Shown piece by piece: positions 18,601 through 27,368 of a DNA stretch of 64,000 nucleotides. A program made the position numbers and the translations under genes. The DNA comes from Pseudochelatococcus lubricantis. Its GTDB lineage: Bacteria; Pseudomonadota; Alphaproteobacteria; Rhizobiales; Beijerinckiaceae. Below the pieces are notes generated by a model. It searched no databases and was not told the DNA's origin. It saw nothing but the letters and a program-made list of their open reading frames with translations. Position 1 is the stretch's first letter. Each line of letters starts with the position of its first letter. The stretch covers positions 27,770 to 91,769 of the forward strand of contig NZ_JBHLXC010000010.1 in the NCBI RefSeq assembly GCF_042432495.1, read 5' to 3'.

Positions 18601-20097
18601 TATCCTCCAGGTGAACATGAGGACATGGCGCACACGCCGTTCCTGTACCTCAGATCCGACGGTGTCTTCTACGAGCCCGCCGTCGTGGTCCAGTATCGGC
18701 TGCGGCCGGGGAGCCTGTCCACCACGGGGTGGTCGTCCGCAAAAGTCCATCGATATGCGTATCTGTGGCGCGAGACCGTGGCCCGGCTCAAGATGTTCAG
18801 CGTGCAGGAGCAGGTGGGCAACTTCGCCGCTCTACATGCTTGGCACCTGATATGGAAAATCGAAACGGATGGTATCTCGCCCGATGGAATGGCTGACTAT
18901 GTTGCCGTCCTGAAAGAGATATTGCGTGATGCCGTAACCGCAACCAGTCAGAACATGGTCTCCAACCTGCTCGACATGATCCGGCGGTCGGCGCTCGGGC
19001 GTGACGGGGAGTTCAGCCGGGCACTCATTTCCCAATTCCCGGTCCGGTTCCTCATTGAGTACCACAGCGCCAAGCTTGGCCTTGAAAGTGCCGTTGTCCA
19101 CGTGGAGAGGCCCACGCCGCCGAAGCTGCTTCCGCCGCGTAGCGGGAGAGACGCCGCGCTCGCCGTCAACGAGGCACAGGTGGCGGAGATATTTGCGGAA
19201 TACGAGGACGGTGCGACCGAGAAGCTCAAATCCTTCCCGGCCATGCTGACATATGGCGATCGGGCGCTGTACTTTCACGCCGGCAAACACTTCCGTTTCC
19301 GGGGGACCATCGTCGATGGCGGCTGCTTCGTCGGGGGAACCACCACGGCTCTTATCGAGGGGCTTCGCAACAACCCTCAGTTCGCGGACAGGACGGTTGG
19401 CGCTGCCCCGATCCGCGTCTACGACCTGTTCGAGATCGACGACGACTACATTCTGGAGCATCTGCGCTCGAACTATCCGAACCATGACTTTGCTGAAGAA
19501 ACCAGTTTTCTGCCGATCTTCAAGGAAAACCTGAAGGGCTATGCCCATCTACTCGATGTGAGGGCCGGCGATGTCACGAAGATAGGTTATCCGGATGACT
19601 GCGAAATCGAAGTGTTCGGAGTCGATTTCTGCAAGGCGCCGTCAATCACAGACTTCGCCGTCCGGGAGTTCTTTCCGAATATCATGGCCGGCGGCCTGGT
19701 CATTCAGCAGGAATTCATCCACGAATATCATCCGCATATCCACATCTCGATGATGCGGCTGCAGGATCATTTCGAGAAGGCGGTCGAGTTGAAATGGGGC
19801 GGCAGCGTCGCTTTCCGGTGCTTGAAACCGGTTACATCGCGGGTGGTCACGGAACGCTTCGGGCATGATCTGTCGTGGTATCGGGATGTCAACGAGAACG
19901 TCCGCCTGCTTCGGCAACTTATTGATACTTCGCTATACGATGAAAATCGGTGGAGTCTGATATTGACGCTTGGCATTTACTACCACTCCGCAGGTCGCAT
20001 GGCCGAGGCGCGCGCCGCTTACAGGGAGGCCAGGGCGAAGCATCCCCTGCTTGAGCCCAATGCACTGACCCGACAGATGATCGGAGGCGAGGAATGA
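15616..20097 (+). CDS. Giant multidomain glycan-synthesis protein: GT4, methyltransferase, GT2, methyltransferase
   Basis: A 1493-residue protein that probably builds and methylates a surface polysaccharide. Order of modules: an AT-rich-encoded leader resembling a glycosyltransferase C-terminal scrap (1-110); a GT4-type transferase (about 121-495; VALFVTSFHP start, GRMDHVARLFEMCDVVINPERGGTGIKIKTLEAMAHG near the end); an SAM methyltransferase (about 535-690; VLEIGSD); a GT2/GT-A transferase (about 811-1050; VSVVIPVYN, DDAS 847-850, DSDD 899-902); and a second methyltransferase-like domain (about 1225-1405; IVDGGCFVGGTT, in the TylF/macrocin family style). The start is GTG with AGGAGAG 6 nt upstream. 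It overlaps the next gene by ATGA. Substrates are unknown. Confidence 0.85.
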   Translation: MLKRGDLNSIKFICADIPLNLKKYPIKELLYAFKTLSDTRDDVNLVLAGRRDPAEPFSVWNYLDESGLVDRVQFLPYYERCDAFPVKKEDCDLWVGRETPASQLSAERLLEAVQDDRRPREKVALFVTSFHPLKFEGNSALMRQWLAYLKEADYRIHVLYYGIDKETIDETVRRRAGGEYDLYREIDVSTQLVGGNRNGVNVHVDDWCGRELLDGVADLVACFEYDVAIVNYPFMSAVFDVIASYTKKILLTHDSFADRNRRLLAQGYPEASWVSLDHRGERAACERADVVVALQEDEADHFRGLAGERADVVTVGPIPTAISFKAPPPAAKLRVGYIGSGNYVNEHNLIAYLEAWRESPLLQEGAELLIGGGVSLSLAYYAPAELLAATRPRMLGRMDHVARLFEMCDVVINPERGGTGIKIKTLEAMAHGCAVMTTVAGGAGIGSASRFHSAAEVRDLARLTEDLVVDRGLLDTVRQDTAIAYEAYVERHHSAMQDLLGPIDGRRRRPLIRQRRSPVPRLVVPPYVKATATGYQLDEFRKFLDRIDVRGKRVLEIGSDFHLATARLFAANGAESVMATNIGDWRSGEPLPARVRFSVGDVAEAELPEHGFDIVYGIAILEHIPDMSRVARAIRRALRPGGIAYLQGYPIWTGSLGHHVWVDRGQIAAAEGVPLAQDVSSEDVAYSFANPDHNPIPDWAHLTHAPQELRELLIARGMPSTHAETVIRWVYNLDKQSTGSCSNFMSPSSILAALKAKFAVEFKEITSAKPENAEFKKALEHHSEFDLQTLGLEVWLSDSFANLPSAYDDVPTVSVVIPVYNVEEYLEDCLQSVLTQDMQDIEVLLVDDASPDGSRAVAERIAANDPRVQILTHAENRGLGPARNTGARRARGTYVFFLDSDDRLARPDALRTLVADAEIGGHRVVVGSCERLLPDGSTAEYDRMHDRQRHGAPGSVLRGMDAFVGAIGLPDAAYIPMRAWGTLIERAYYIELNLDYPPGEHEDMAHTPFLYLRSDGVFYEPAVVVQYRLRPGSLSTTGWSSAKVHRYAYLWRETVARLKMFSVQEQVGNFAALHAWHLIWKIETDGISPDGMADYVAVLKEILRDAVTATSQNMVSNLLDMIRRSALGRDGEFSRALISQFPVRFLIEYHSAKLGLESAVVHVERPTPPKLLPPRSGRDAALAVNEAQVAEIFAEYEDGATEKLKSFPAMLTYGDRALYFHAGKHFRFRGTIVDGGCFVGGTTTALIEGLRNNPQFADRTVGAAPIRVYDLFEIDDDYILEHLRSNYPNHDFAEETSFLPIFKENLKGYAHLLDVRAGDVTKIGYPDDCEIEVFGVDFCKAPSITDFAVREFFPNIMAGGLVIQQEFIHEYHPHIHISMMRLQDHFEKAVELKWGGSVAFRCLKPVTSRVVTERFGHDLSWYRDVNENVRLLRQLIDTSLYDENRWSLILTLGIYYHSAGRMAEARAAYREARAKHPLLEPNALTRQMIGGEE

Positions 20098-21728
20098 CCA
20101 TGAACCAGCAATTGCTCGCCGAACGAGTCGTCGCAGAATTGGGTGTCATTCCCGAGACGCCGGCCCGTGGGCGCTATCTGCCTCTGGAGCGGGCTTATGA
20201 GATCGTGGATGAAACGATCGAGCACTTGCGACGCACGGGTGGCGCGCTTGAATACACATACGTGCTGGGCCATCGTCGCCGTCTGGCGGCGTCGCTGACG
20301 ATGATCCCCATGGCCGAGAAGGACGATGCTACCTGCCTGGACGTCGGCTGTTTCGGATACATGGCCTACTGGGCATGGCGATATCTCGGTTACGCGCACG
20401 TCGAGGGGATCGAGCTTCAGCCGGACGATCCCCGCCCGATCGTGACCAGAACGGTCGAGATGGAGGGAGCCCGGCTCGATATCCGGATTCACAACTTCGA
20501 TCTCGGTCAACAGGACTGGCCGATCGAGGAACGGTTCGACACGATCCTGTTCTTTGAGACGCTTGAGCACGTCGATAAAGATCACAGCGGAGTCATGTTG
20601 AACATCACAGAGCGGATGGGCGCTGAAGCCACGCTGGTGATGTCGGTTCCCAATTCTGTGTCCTACAAGACTCTCAAGGAGTTCATGAGCGGCGCTCCGC
20701 CCTGGACCTACTGGTTCTTCAGTCCCGATCTCAAGCATGAACCCCGCCATTGCTTTGAATACACACCGATTTTCTTCAAGATCCTACTGCGTTCGGCGGG
20801 GCTCGAGGAAACGGCGTTCCGAACGCTGTGCGCCTATGCCGAACCTGAAGCCCTGAGGGACGTTTTCGAGATCGGCGAGGCGCTCTCTATCGAACCCCGG
20901 TTCTTCGGGGAAACCATGATTGCGCAGGCGCGCAAGGTTTCCGAGAGTCCGCTGTTCCGCTATCCGGACTGCATTTACGACGGGGACCGCTACTACCGCA
21001 CGACGGCCCCGCTGTTGCAGGATGTCTTCTGCAAGGCGCGGGATCGCTTCTTCCGGGAGCATTACGGTGCCGGAGAGCGGCTGAGGGCGATCGAGGAGGA
21101 GTTGCGGAGCCAGGTGACCGCCGCCGAAGACAGGGCCTGCGCGCTGGAAATGACACTGCGGGAGGCCGCCGCGAGAAACGACGAGGCACATGACAGGCAT
21201 CTCGCGCGTGAGGAAGAGTCGCGCGTCGCACTGCGTGCGTTGGAGACGGAGCTGGAGGAGGTCACGGCCAGAGGCGACGAAGCGCTTTTTCTGTGCGACA
21301 GGTATCTCGCGCAGGAGGAGGAGCTGCGTAACGGATTGAGCGCCGCCGAGGAGAGGGCCCGCGCCGCCGGGGACAGGGTCAGTGCGCTGGAGAGGGCGGA
21401 GCAGGAGCTGCGGGGCGGGTTGACGGCGGCTGAGGACAAAATCCGCGGGCTGGAAAGGGAACTGCAGGAGGCGGCTGCCAGAAGCGACGGGGCGCATCAA
21501 GGGTATCGCGCCCGCGAGGAAGAATTGCGACGTCGCGAGGAGGAGGTGCGGAAGAAATTGCATGTTGCCGAAACGCATTATGACGCAATCGCCCGCAGTT
21601 CCTTCTGGCGGGTGACGGCGCCTGCCCGTCGGCTTGCGAACCGCTTTCCGCGGCTCAGGTCGCACCTGAAGGCGATCCTGCTTCCACCCGCCCGGGTCTG
21701 TCGCGCCGTGGTCCGCCGCCTGGTCTGA
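20094..21728 (+). CDS. SAM methyltransferase with long coiled-coil tail, surface-glycan type
   Basis: 544 residues. The N-terminal 300 residues form a methyltransferase (LDVGCFGYMAYWAWRYLG binding loop, FDTILFFETLEHVDKDH acidic motif). Residues about 345-505 are an extended coiled coil with internal repeats: two 42-residue units starting EEELRSQVTAAEDR and EQELRGGLTAAEDK are clearly related. The tail contains SSFWRVTAPARRL, a motif often found after coiled coils in O-antigen chain-modifying and glycosyltransferase proteins. A coiled-coil ruler plus methyltransferase suggests glycan chain termination or length control, by analogy to WbdD-like enzymes. GGAGG sits 6 nt before the ATG, which overlaps the upstream stop. 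Confidence 0.85.
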   Translation: MTMNQQLLAERVVAELGVIPETPARGRYLPLERAYEIVDETIEHLRRTGGALEYTYVLGHRRRLAASLTMIPMAEKDDATCLDVGCFGYMAYWAWRYLGYAHVEGIELQPDDPRPIVTRTVEMEGARLDIRIHNFDLGQQDWPIEERFDTILFFETLEHVDKDHSGVMLNITERMGAEATLVMSVPNSVSYKTLKEFMSGAPPWTYWFFSPDLKHEPRHCFEYTPIFFKILLRSAGLEETAFRTLCAYAEPEALRDVFEIGEALSIEPRFFGETMIAQARKVSESPLFRYPDCIYDGDRYYRTTAPLLQDVFCKARDRFFREHYGAGERLRAIEEELRSQVTAAEDRACALEMTLREAAARNDEAHDRHLAREEESRVALRALETELEEVTARGDEALFLCDRYLAQEEELRNGLSAAEERARAAGDRVSALERAEQELRGGLTAAEDKIRGLERELQEAAARSDGAHQGYRAREEELRRREEEVRKKLHVAETHYDAIARSSFWRVTAPARRLANRFPRLRSHLKAILLPPARVCRAVVRRLV

Positions 21729-21948
21729 CATTTCCGCTTTCCGCTGCCGATGACGGAGACATGGACTTCGAGACGTCGATACAGGAATCCTGTTTTCTCG
21801 AAGCTCGAAAAACCGGCTTTCCGGACGAGCGTCCGGATGCGATCGTGCGGCGGGTTCTCTGGTCCGAAGGGATATCGCCGTGCGTGCCTTCGCCGCATGG
21901 GCGCGCGACAGGGATAGGAATGCCATGAACGGCTGATAAGTTCGTGTC

Positions 21949-23664
21949 ATGGACATGAGGATCGCGCGATTCCGGGGGCTGGAGATGAACGAGCGGCGGG
22001 AGTTCGGGGTGAAGGCCGTGGCGCGACCAGATGCCGGACGGGAGGGGGAGCAGGAGGATGTCTTCGCCTTCCTCGCGCGCCCGGAAAGTTATGCCCGTGC
22101 GGGGAAAGCTGCCGTAGAGGCGGTTCGGCGTATCGATACGCACGGCGCCGTCGTCTTTCTGGCCGGCGATGAGGTTTACAAGGTCAAGCGCGCCGTCCGC
22201 TATTCCTTTATGGATTTCTCGACGCTCGACAGGCGGCATGCGGTCTGCGAGGCGGAAATCGTGGCCAACCGCGCCAATGCGCCGGCGCTCTATCTCGGCG
22301 TGGCGCCGATCCTGCGCACGCCGTCGGGGCTCGCGCTTGGTGCCGACCGGCAGCCGGTGGCGGAGTCGCCGATGGCCGGGCCCCCTGGCGCCAAGCTGCC
22401 GCCCGAAGGAGAGGTCGTCGAATGGGCGGTGCACATGCGCCGGTTCGACGAGAACGCGACACTCGACAGGCTCGCCGAACGCGGCGCGTTGCCGAAGGAC
22501 ATGACGGCACGCCTTGCGGATATGGTGGTGCATGCGCATGCGGCGGCGCCCGCGGCTGTCGAGCCGGCGTCCGCCATCCGCAACCTCGGCACCTACATCG
22601 CCCGCAACGCGGAGGGGCTCGCCAGCCGGCCGGACCTGTTCCCGCCGGAGCAGGTGAAGGCGGTGAAGGCCGCGAGCCTTGCCGCCCTCGATGCGCAGCG
22701 CGGCCTGCTGCTGTCGCGCGCCGAAGCGGGTTTCGTGCGCCGCTGCCATGGCGACATGCACCTGCGCAACATCGCGCTCATCGATGATGCGCCGGTGTTG
22801 TTCGACGCCATCGAGTTCGACGAGAGCATTGCAACCGTCGACATCCTGTACGATCTCGCCTTCCTGCTCATGGATCTGTGGGATCGCGATCTTCACGGCA
22901 TCGCCAACGGCGTGATGAACCGCTATCTGTGGGCGCGGGCGGAGGACGCGGATATCGCCGGGCTTGCGGCGCTGCCGCTGCTGCTGAGCATCCGCGCCGG
23001 GGTGCGCGCCATGGTGACGGCAGCCGCCCTGCCGCACCTCGCGGGCGAGGCGCTGGCAACGGCGGAGGGGGAGGCGCAGGCCTATCTCGCGCTTGCCGGC
23101 TCCTTCATCGCGCCCGTCCCGGCGCGGCTTCTTGCAATCGGCGGCCTGTCGGGCACGGGCAAGAGCACGCTCGCCGCCCTGCTGGCGCCGGGCTTCGGCC
23201 GTCCGGTCGGCGCGGTGCATCTGCGCAGCGACATCGAGCGCAAGAACCTGCTCGGCACGGCCGAGACGCAGCATCTGCCGCCGGAAGCCTACACGTCTGA
23301 GGTCACCGCGCGGACCTACGCGCGGTTGCGCCATCTCGCGGCACTGGCGCTCAGCGCGGGGCAGAGCGTCGTGGTTGATGCCGTGCATGCAAAGCCGGCG
23401 GAGCGGGCGGCGATCGGAGAGGTTGCGGCGCACGTCGGCGTGCCTTTCGACGGCCTGTGGCTGGAGGCGCCGCTGCCGGTATTGGAAGCGCGCGTCGAGG
23501 CACGCACCGGCGATGCGTCGGATGCCGACGTCGGCGTGGTCCGTGCGCAATCCGCCTATGATGTCGGCGCGATCGACTGGCAGCGGCTGCAGACGGGCGG
23601 TGGACCGGAAGAGGTCGCCGCTGCGGCCCGAGCGCTGCTGGATTGCGGCGCGGTCAAAACATGA
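21949..23664 (+). CDS. Fusion of aminoglycoside-phosphotransferase-like kinase and P-loop kinase/ATPase
   Basis: 571 residues with two parts. The N-terminal half is an APH-fold kinase (catalytic loop HGDMHLRN at 267-274, then LFDAIEFDESIATVDILYDLA with the metal-binding Asp). The C-terminal half is a small P-loop kinase domain (Walker A GGLSGTGKST at 398-407; LRSDIERKNLLG; VVVDAVHAKPAER), similar to the gluconate-kinase/zeta-toxin-like AAA_33 group. Such bifunctional proteins are widespread and of unknown substrate. In-frame ATGs at 21955 and 21985 are alternative starts; the last has GGGGGCTGGAG just upstream. It is probably separate from the genes that follow (103-nt gap). Confidence 0.87.
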   Translation: MDMRIARFRGLEMNERREFGVKAVARPDAGREGEQEDVFAFLARPESYARAGKAAVEAVRRIDTHGAVVFLAGDEVYKVKRAVRYSFMDFSTLDRRHAVCEAEIVANRANAPALYLGVAPILRTPSGLALGADRQPVAESPMAGPPGAKLPPEGEVVEWAVHMRRFDENATLDRLAERGALPKDMTARLADMVVHAHAAAPAAVEPASAIRNLGTYIARNAEGLASRPDLFPPEQVKAVKAASLAALDAQRGLLLSRAEAGFVRRCHGDMHLRNIALIDDAPVLFDAIEFDESIATVDILYDLAFLLMDLWDRDLHGIANGVMNRYLWARAEDADIAGLAALPLLLSIRAGVRAMVTAAALPHLAGEALATAEGEAQAYLALAGSFIAPVPARLLAIGGLSGTGKSTLAALLAPGFGRPVGAVHLRSDIERKNLLGTAETQHLPPEAYTSEVTARTYARLRHLAALALSAGQSVVVDAVHAKPAERAAIGEVAAHVGVPFDGLWLEAPLPVLEARVEARTGDASDADVGVVRAQSAYDVGAIDWQRLQTGGGPEEVAAAARALLDCGAVKT

Positions 23665-23767
23665 GGAGTGGCGGGAGCCGTTTTATGACACTTTTGCGAA
23701 TGATTTCCGGCAACGCGAATGTCATCGGAATCGGATAAGGGTGCCCGTTCTGCAGGAGGTGTGCATC

Positions 23768-25711
23768 ATGACTGTCAAGACCGGTATCGTCGAGCATCTT
23801 GGAGAAAAGGCGATTCTCGTGCCCGATCTGCTGGCTGGCGCCTTGCAGGCCAATGATCGCGCGAAGCTGCGCATGACAGTGCTGCAGGAGGCCGTCGCCC
23901 ACGCGCGCCACCCCGAGGCCGGGGTGCGCAGCCTTTCGGGCGAACTGCGGGCCGCCGGGATGGACGATCCCGCGCTTGAGGAGAGCATCAGGGGCGCGCG
24001 GCTGCTGCCGGAGGACGCGGTACTGGTGCCGGGCGCGGACGACCTGGTTTCCGGCCTGCGGGGGGATATCGAGGCGATGATCGCCCCGCTCGATGCGGTG
24101 GCCGCGCCGTCGGCGGCGGATTTTTCTGCCCGGTTGCAGCAATTGCGCCTTGAGGAGTTTTCGGGCGAGACGGTCGGCGATGCGGAGATCGCCACGCTCA
24201 CCTCCGCGAACCGCGAGGGGCGCGACACGGCGCATCTGCTGGTGATGGACCTGCACAAGGCACTCAACAAGCTCTCGACCGAGGTCTCCGTCGAAACGCT
24301 CGCCGGCGCCCACGTGCTGCATATCGCGGACGATGACCGGCCGCGCATCCGCGCGTTCATGCGCGGCGTCGACCGCACGCGCGGGCTTGCCTTCGGCCAT
24401 CCGGGACTGGGGACGACGGCCGCGCGCAGCGGCGAGCGCCTCGTCATCCAGAACGACATCGGCACCACCGACGCACACGTGCTCGTCGTCGCCGTCGAGG
24501 CGGGCACGGTGACGATCACCTATACGGACATCCACCTGCGCCGGGCCCAGTTCTTCGTCGGCCTGTTCGACAGCTGGAAGATGGACTGGGTGCCGCTGGC
24601 CGAGCGCAAGGCGCGCGGCCTCGCCGAGGGCGCTGCCTTCTTCCTGGTGACGGGCAGCTATACCTCGCGCGACGAGAACGATTGCCAGGCGTTTCTGGAA
24701 TATCTGGGTTCGCGGATCGTGTTCCTGATCGACTGGAACAAGGCGCGCAAGGCGTTGCAGCCGTTCGTCAGCAAGTCCGAGGCCGTGCGCCTGCTGCGGC
24801 AGGCAGCGGCGGAGGATTACGGCCACCGGGGCTTTCTGGAGCTGGGCGGGGCCGAACTGCTGTTCGATGCGATCCAGCGCAGCGCCGAAGGGCGCATTCC
24901 CTACGGCACGCGGCTCGACGCCGCGCTGGGGGCGACGCAGGCCTATGACCTGCTGGCCAGGGTGATGCGCCTTTCCAGCCAGGGGCTTGCCCAGCGCCGT
25001 TCCGCGCGGCTGCTGCGCGACGAGGTGCGTGCGGAGCTGACGCAATGCGTCGTGTCGGTAGAGCGGGAGATCCTCGATATCGTGCTGCGCCAGCTCGGGC
25101 TTGCGCGCGACCTCGCGAGCATGATCCAGGACGCGCTCTCCGACGGGCGCGGGCTCAACCGGGAGGCAGCCCAGCGGCTCAGCCAGCGGGCGAAGCACCT
25201 GGAGGCGAAGGCGGACGTGCTGACGGTGCGCGCCCGCGAGATGGCGGAGGGGCCGATGGGACGCGGCCTGCGTTTCCTGCCGATTGTGAACGGCATCGAG
25301 GACGCGGTCGACGAGCTTGAGGAGGCGGTTTTCGTGCTCAGCATCGCCCCCGATCACGTGGCGACGGAGACGATCGCGCGGCCGCTGGGCGAGCTGGCGC
25401 GCACGGCGGTGGAATGCTGCTCCGGTCTCGTGCGGGCGGTCGCGGCCGCGTTGCAGGCGCCTGCGGGCAACCGGCGCGACACGGCGGACACGCTGGAGGG
25501 CATCGAGGACGCGGTGCAGGCCGAGAAGCAGGCCGATGCCGCCCAGCGCGCGGCGATCGCGGGCTTTATCGCTGACATCGACTGCGCGCGCACGCTGACG
25601 GTCGGCGTGGAGACGGCGCGCGCCATCGAGACCTCCACGGATCGTATCGCGCATGCCGCGCTCGTCCTGCGCCATTGCGTGCTCGACGATCTGGCGCCGT
25701 GGAAGTCCTGA
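23768..25711 (+). CDS. Uncharacterised protein with DUF47/PhoU-like C-terminal region
   Basis: 647 residues, no known catalytic motif. The N-terminal ~380 residues are unlike any family I recognise; they contain HRGFLELGGAELLFDAIQRS and SRDENDCQAFLEYLGSRIVF. The C-terminal ~220 residues are helical, with a PhoU/DUF47-like pattern (KHLEAKADVLTVRAREM ... FLPIVNGIEDAVDELEEAVFVLS). AGGAGGT lies 7 nt before the ATG at 23768, so expression should be strong. The next gene, a PPDK-like protein, begins 27 nt downstream in the same operon. The pairing hints at a phosphate/phosphoryl-transfer regulatory role, which is inference only. Confidence 0.75.
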   Translation: MTVKTGIVEHLGEKAILVPDLLAGALQANDRAKLRMTVLQEAVAHARHPEAGVRSLSGELRAAGMDDPALEESIRGARLLPEDAVLVPGADDLVSGLRGDIEAMIAPLDAVAAPSAADFSARLQQLRLEEFSGETVGDAEIATLTSANREGRDTAHLLVMDLHKALNKLSTEVSVETLAGAHVLHIADDDRPRIRAFMRGVDRTRGLAFGHPGLGTTAARSGERLVIQNDIGTTDAHVLVVAVEAGTVTITYTDIHLRRAQFFVGLFDSWKMDWVPLAERKARGLAEGAAFFLVTGSYTSRDENDCQAFLEYLGSRIVFLIDWNKARKALQPFVSKSEAVRLLRQAAAEDYGHRGFLELGGAELLFDAIQRSAEGRIPYGTRLDAALGATQAYDLLARVMRLSSQGLAQRRSARLLRDEVRAELTQCVVSVEREILDIVLRQLGLARDLASMIQDALSDGRGLNREAAQRLSQRAKHLEAKADVLTVRAREMAEGPMGRGLRFLPIVNGIEDAVDELEEAVFVLSIAPDHVATETIARPLGELARTAVECCSGLVRAVAAALQAPAGNRRDTADTLEGIEDAVQAEKQADAAQRAAIAGFIADIDCARTLTVGVETARAIETSTDRIAHAALVLRHCVLDDLAPWKS

Positions 25712-25738
25712 ACGGGAAAGTCTGGAGGAGAACCCGCA

Positions 25739-27352
25739 ATGAGCGAGATCGAAGTTCGTCCCGTGCTGATCGGCCGTTCGCTGTCCGGCAAGACCGCGTC
25801 CGATGAAACCGGCGTGAGCGCCCGCGACATCGGTTCCAAGGCGGCGCAGTTGCGGCTGATGAGCCGGCTCGGGCTGCGCGTGCCGCCAGCCTTCGTGCTG
25901 CCGACGGCGCTATGCGGGCCGGTCAACCGGAGTGACGAGGATGCGCTGCGCCAGGTGCGCGACGCGCTGACGATGGGCATCCGGTTTCTGGAACAGGAGA
26001 CGGGGCGCGTGTTCGGCGACCCCCGCCAGCCGCTGCTCGTTTCCGTCCGCTCGGGCGCCGAGCGGTCGATGCCGGGCATGATGGATACCGTGCTGAACGT
26101 CGGCCTCAACGAGGCTGCCGTGTACGGCCTGATGCGCCTCTATGGCGATCCGCGTCTTGCGTGGGACAGCCTGCGCCGCCTGCAGCAGGGTTACGGCGAA
26201 GTCGTGGCCGGGATCGGCGCGGGCGTTTTCGAGGAGCGCCTCGCGGTGCTCGTGGCCGAGGAGGGCGTGGCCGCCGACGCCGATCTTGATTCGGAATCGC
26301 TGGAGCGGCTGGCCCTCGACTACCGCCGGGCGATGCAGGGCATCGGCAAGCCGCTACCCGTCGATCCGGCCGAGCAGCTTGAGCGCGCGGCGCTTGCCGT
26401 CTACCGGTCGTGGGAGGCGCCGAAGGCGCGCGAGTATCGGCGGCTGAACCATTTCGAGGATCTGACCGGCACCGCCGTCACCGTGCAGGCCATGGTGTTC
26501 GGCAATGCGGGCGGCGCCTCGGGCGCGGGGGTGGCGTTCTCGCGCGACCCGGCCACCGGCGCACCGGGCGTTTACGCGGACTTCCTCTTCGACGCGCAGG
26601 GCGAGGATGTGGTTTCAGGCCGCCGGCTTCCCGGCGACCTGTCGCTGCTGGAACGCCGGCTGCCTCATGTAGCGCGGGAACTCGTGGCGGGAATCGCCCA
26701 GCTCGAAGCCGCGCAGAAGGACATGCAGGACGTCGAGTTCACGGTCGAGGAAGGCGTGCTGTATTTCCTGCAGACACGCGCCGCCAAGCGTACACCGCGC
26801 GCGGCGCTGAAGGTCGCCGTCGATCTCGTGGAGGCCAAAACCCTGACGCCGGCCGAGGGCAGGGCGCTGCTCGCGGGCGTTGATCTCGACAAGATCGTGC
26901 TGACGCGCTTCGCCGGGGAAGAGGCGCCTGCCGCGACCGGTATTCCGGCGTCGCCCGGCACCGTCGCCGGGCGGGCGGCCTTCGACTCCGAAACCGCGAC
27001 GCGGCTTGCGGGCCAGCACGAGCCTGTGATCCTGATCCGGCATGACATCGCCACAGACGACGTCGCCGGCATCGCCGCCGCGTCCGGCACCCTGACGGCC
27101 GCCGGCAACCGCACCGCCCACGCCGCCGTCGTGGCGCGCCAGCTCGGGCGCGCTTGCGTCGTGGGTTGCCGCGCGCTGGGCTTCGCGGAGAAGGACGGCA
27201 GGACGAGCGTGACGATCGGCGATCACACCGTGTCGTCGGGCGACTGGCTCTCCATCGACGGCAGCTCTGGCGCCGTCTATCTCGGCCGGCGGGAGGTCGT
27301 CACGGTGCGGCCGGAGGCGGAACTCGCGATCGTGGCCGGCTGGGGAGCATAA
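25739..27352 (+). CDS. Pyruvate-phosphate-dikinase-like protein lacking the PEP/pyruvate barrel
   Basis: 537 residues covering the ATP-grasp nucleotide-binding domain (VSVRSGA at 101-107; SMPGMMDTVLNVGLNEAAV; FGNAGGASGAGVAFSRDPATG) and the swivelling phosphohistidine domain (RTAHAAVVARQLGRACVVG, phospho-acceptor His461). The protein stops there: the ~340-residue C-terminal TIM barrel of true PPDK or PEP synthase is absent, so PEP formation within this polypeptide is not expected. The ending GRREVV... is a clean domain edge and the stop is followed by a convergent gene, so this looks like a natural short form. GGAGGA precedes the ATG. It is in one operon with the DUF47-like gene. Confidence 0.85.
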   Translation: MSEIEVRPVLIGRSLSGKTASDETGVSARDIGSKAAQLRLMSRLGLRVPPAFVLPTALCGPVNRSDEDALRQVRDALTMGIRFLEQETGRVFGDPRQPLLVSVRSGAERSMPGMMDTVLNVGLNEAAVYGLMRLYGDPRLAWDSLRRLQQGYGEVVAGIGAGVFEERLAVLVAEEGVAADADLDSESLERLALDYRRAMQGIGKPLPVDPAEQLERAALAVYRSWEAPKAREYRRLNHFEDLTGTAVTVQAMVFGNAGGASGAGVAFSRDPATGAPGVYADFLFDAQGEDVVSGRRLPGDLSLLERRLPHVARELVAGIAQLEAAQKDMQDVEFTVEEGVLYFLQTRAAKRTPRAALKVAVDLVEAKTLTPAEGRALLAGVDLDKIVLTRFAGEEAPAATGIPASPGTVAGRAAFDSETATRLAGQHEPVILIRHDIATDDVAGIAAASGTLTAAGNRTAHAAVVARQLGRACVVGCRALGFAEKDGRTSVTIGDHTVSSGDWLSIDGSSGAVYLGRREVVTVRPEAELAIVAGWGA

Positions 27353-27368
27353 GCGGGCGGGCGCTCTA

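Noticed and set aside
21655..23550. 631-codon minus-strand frame over the APH/ATPase gene
   Set aside because: Composition is that of an antisense frame; the plus strand has kinase and Walker motifs.
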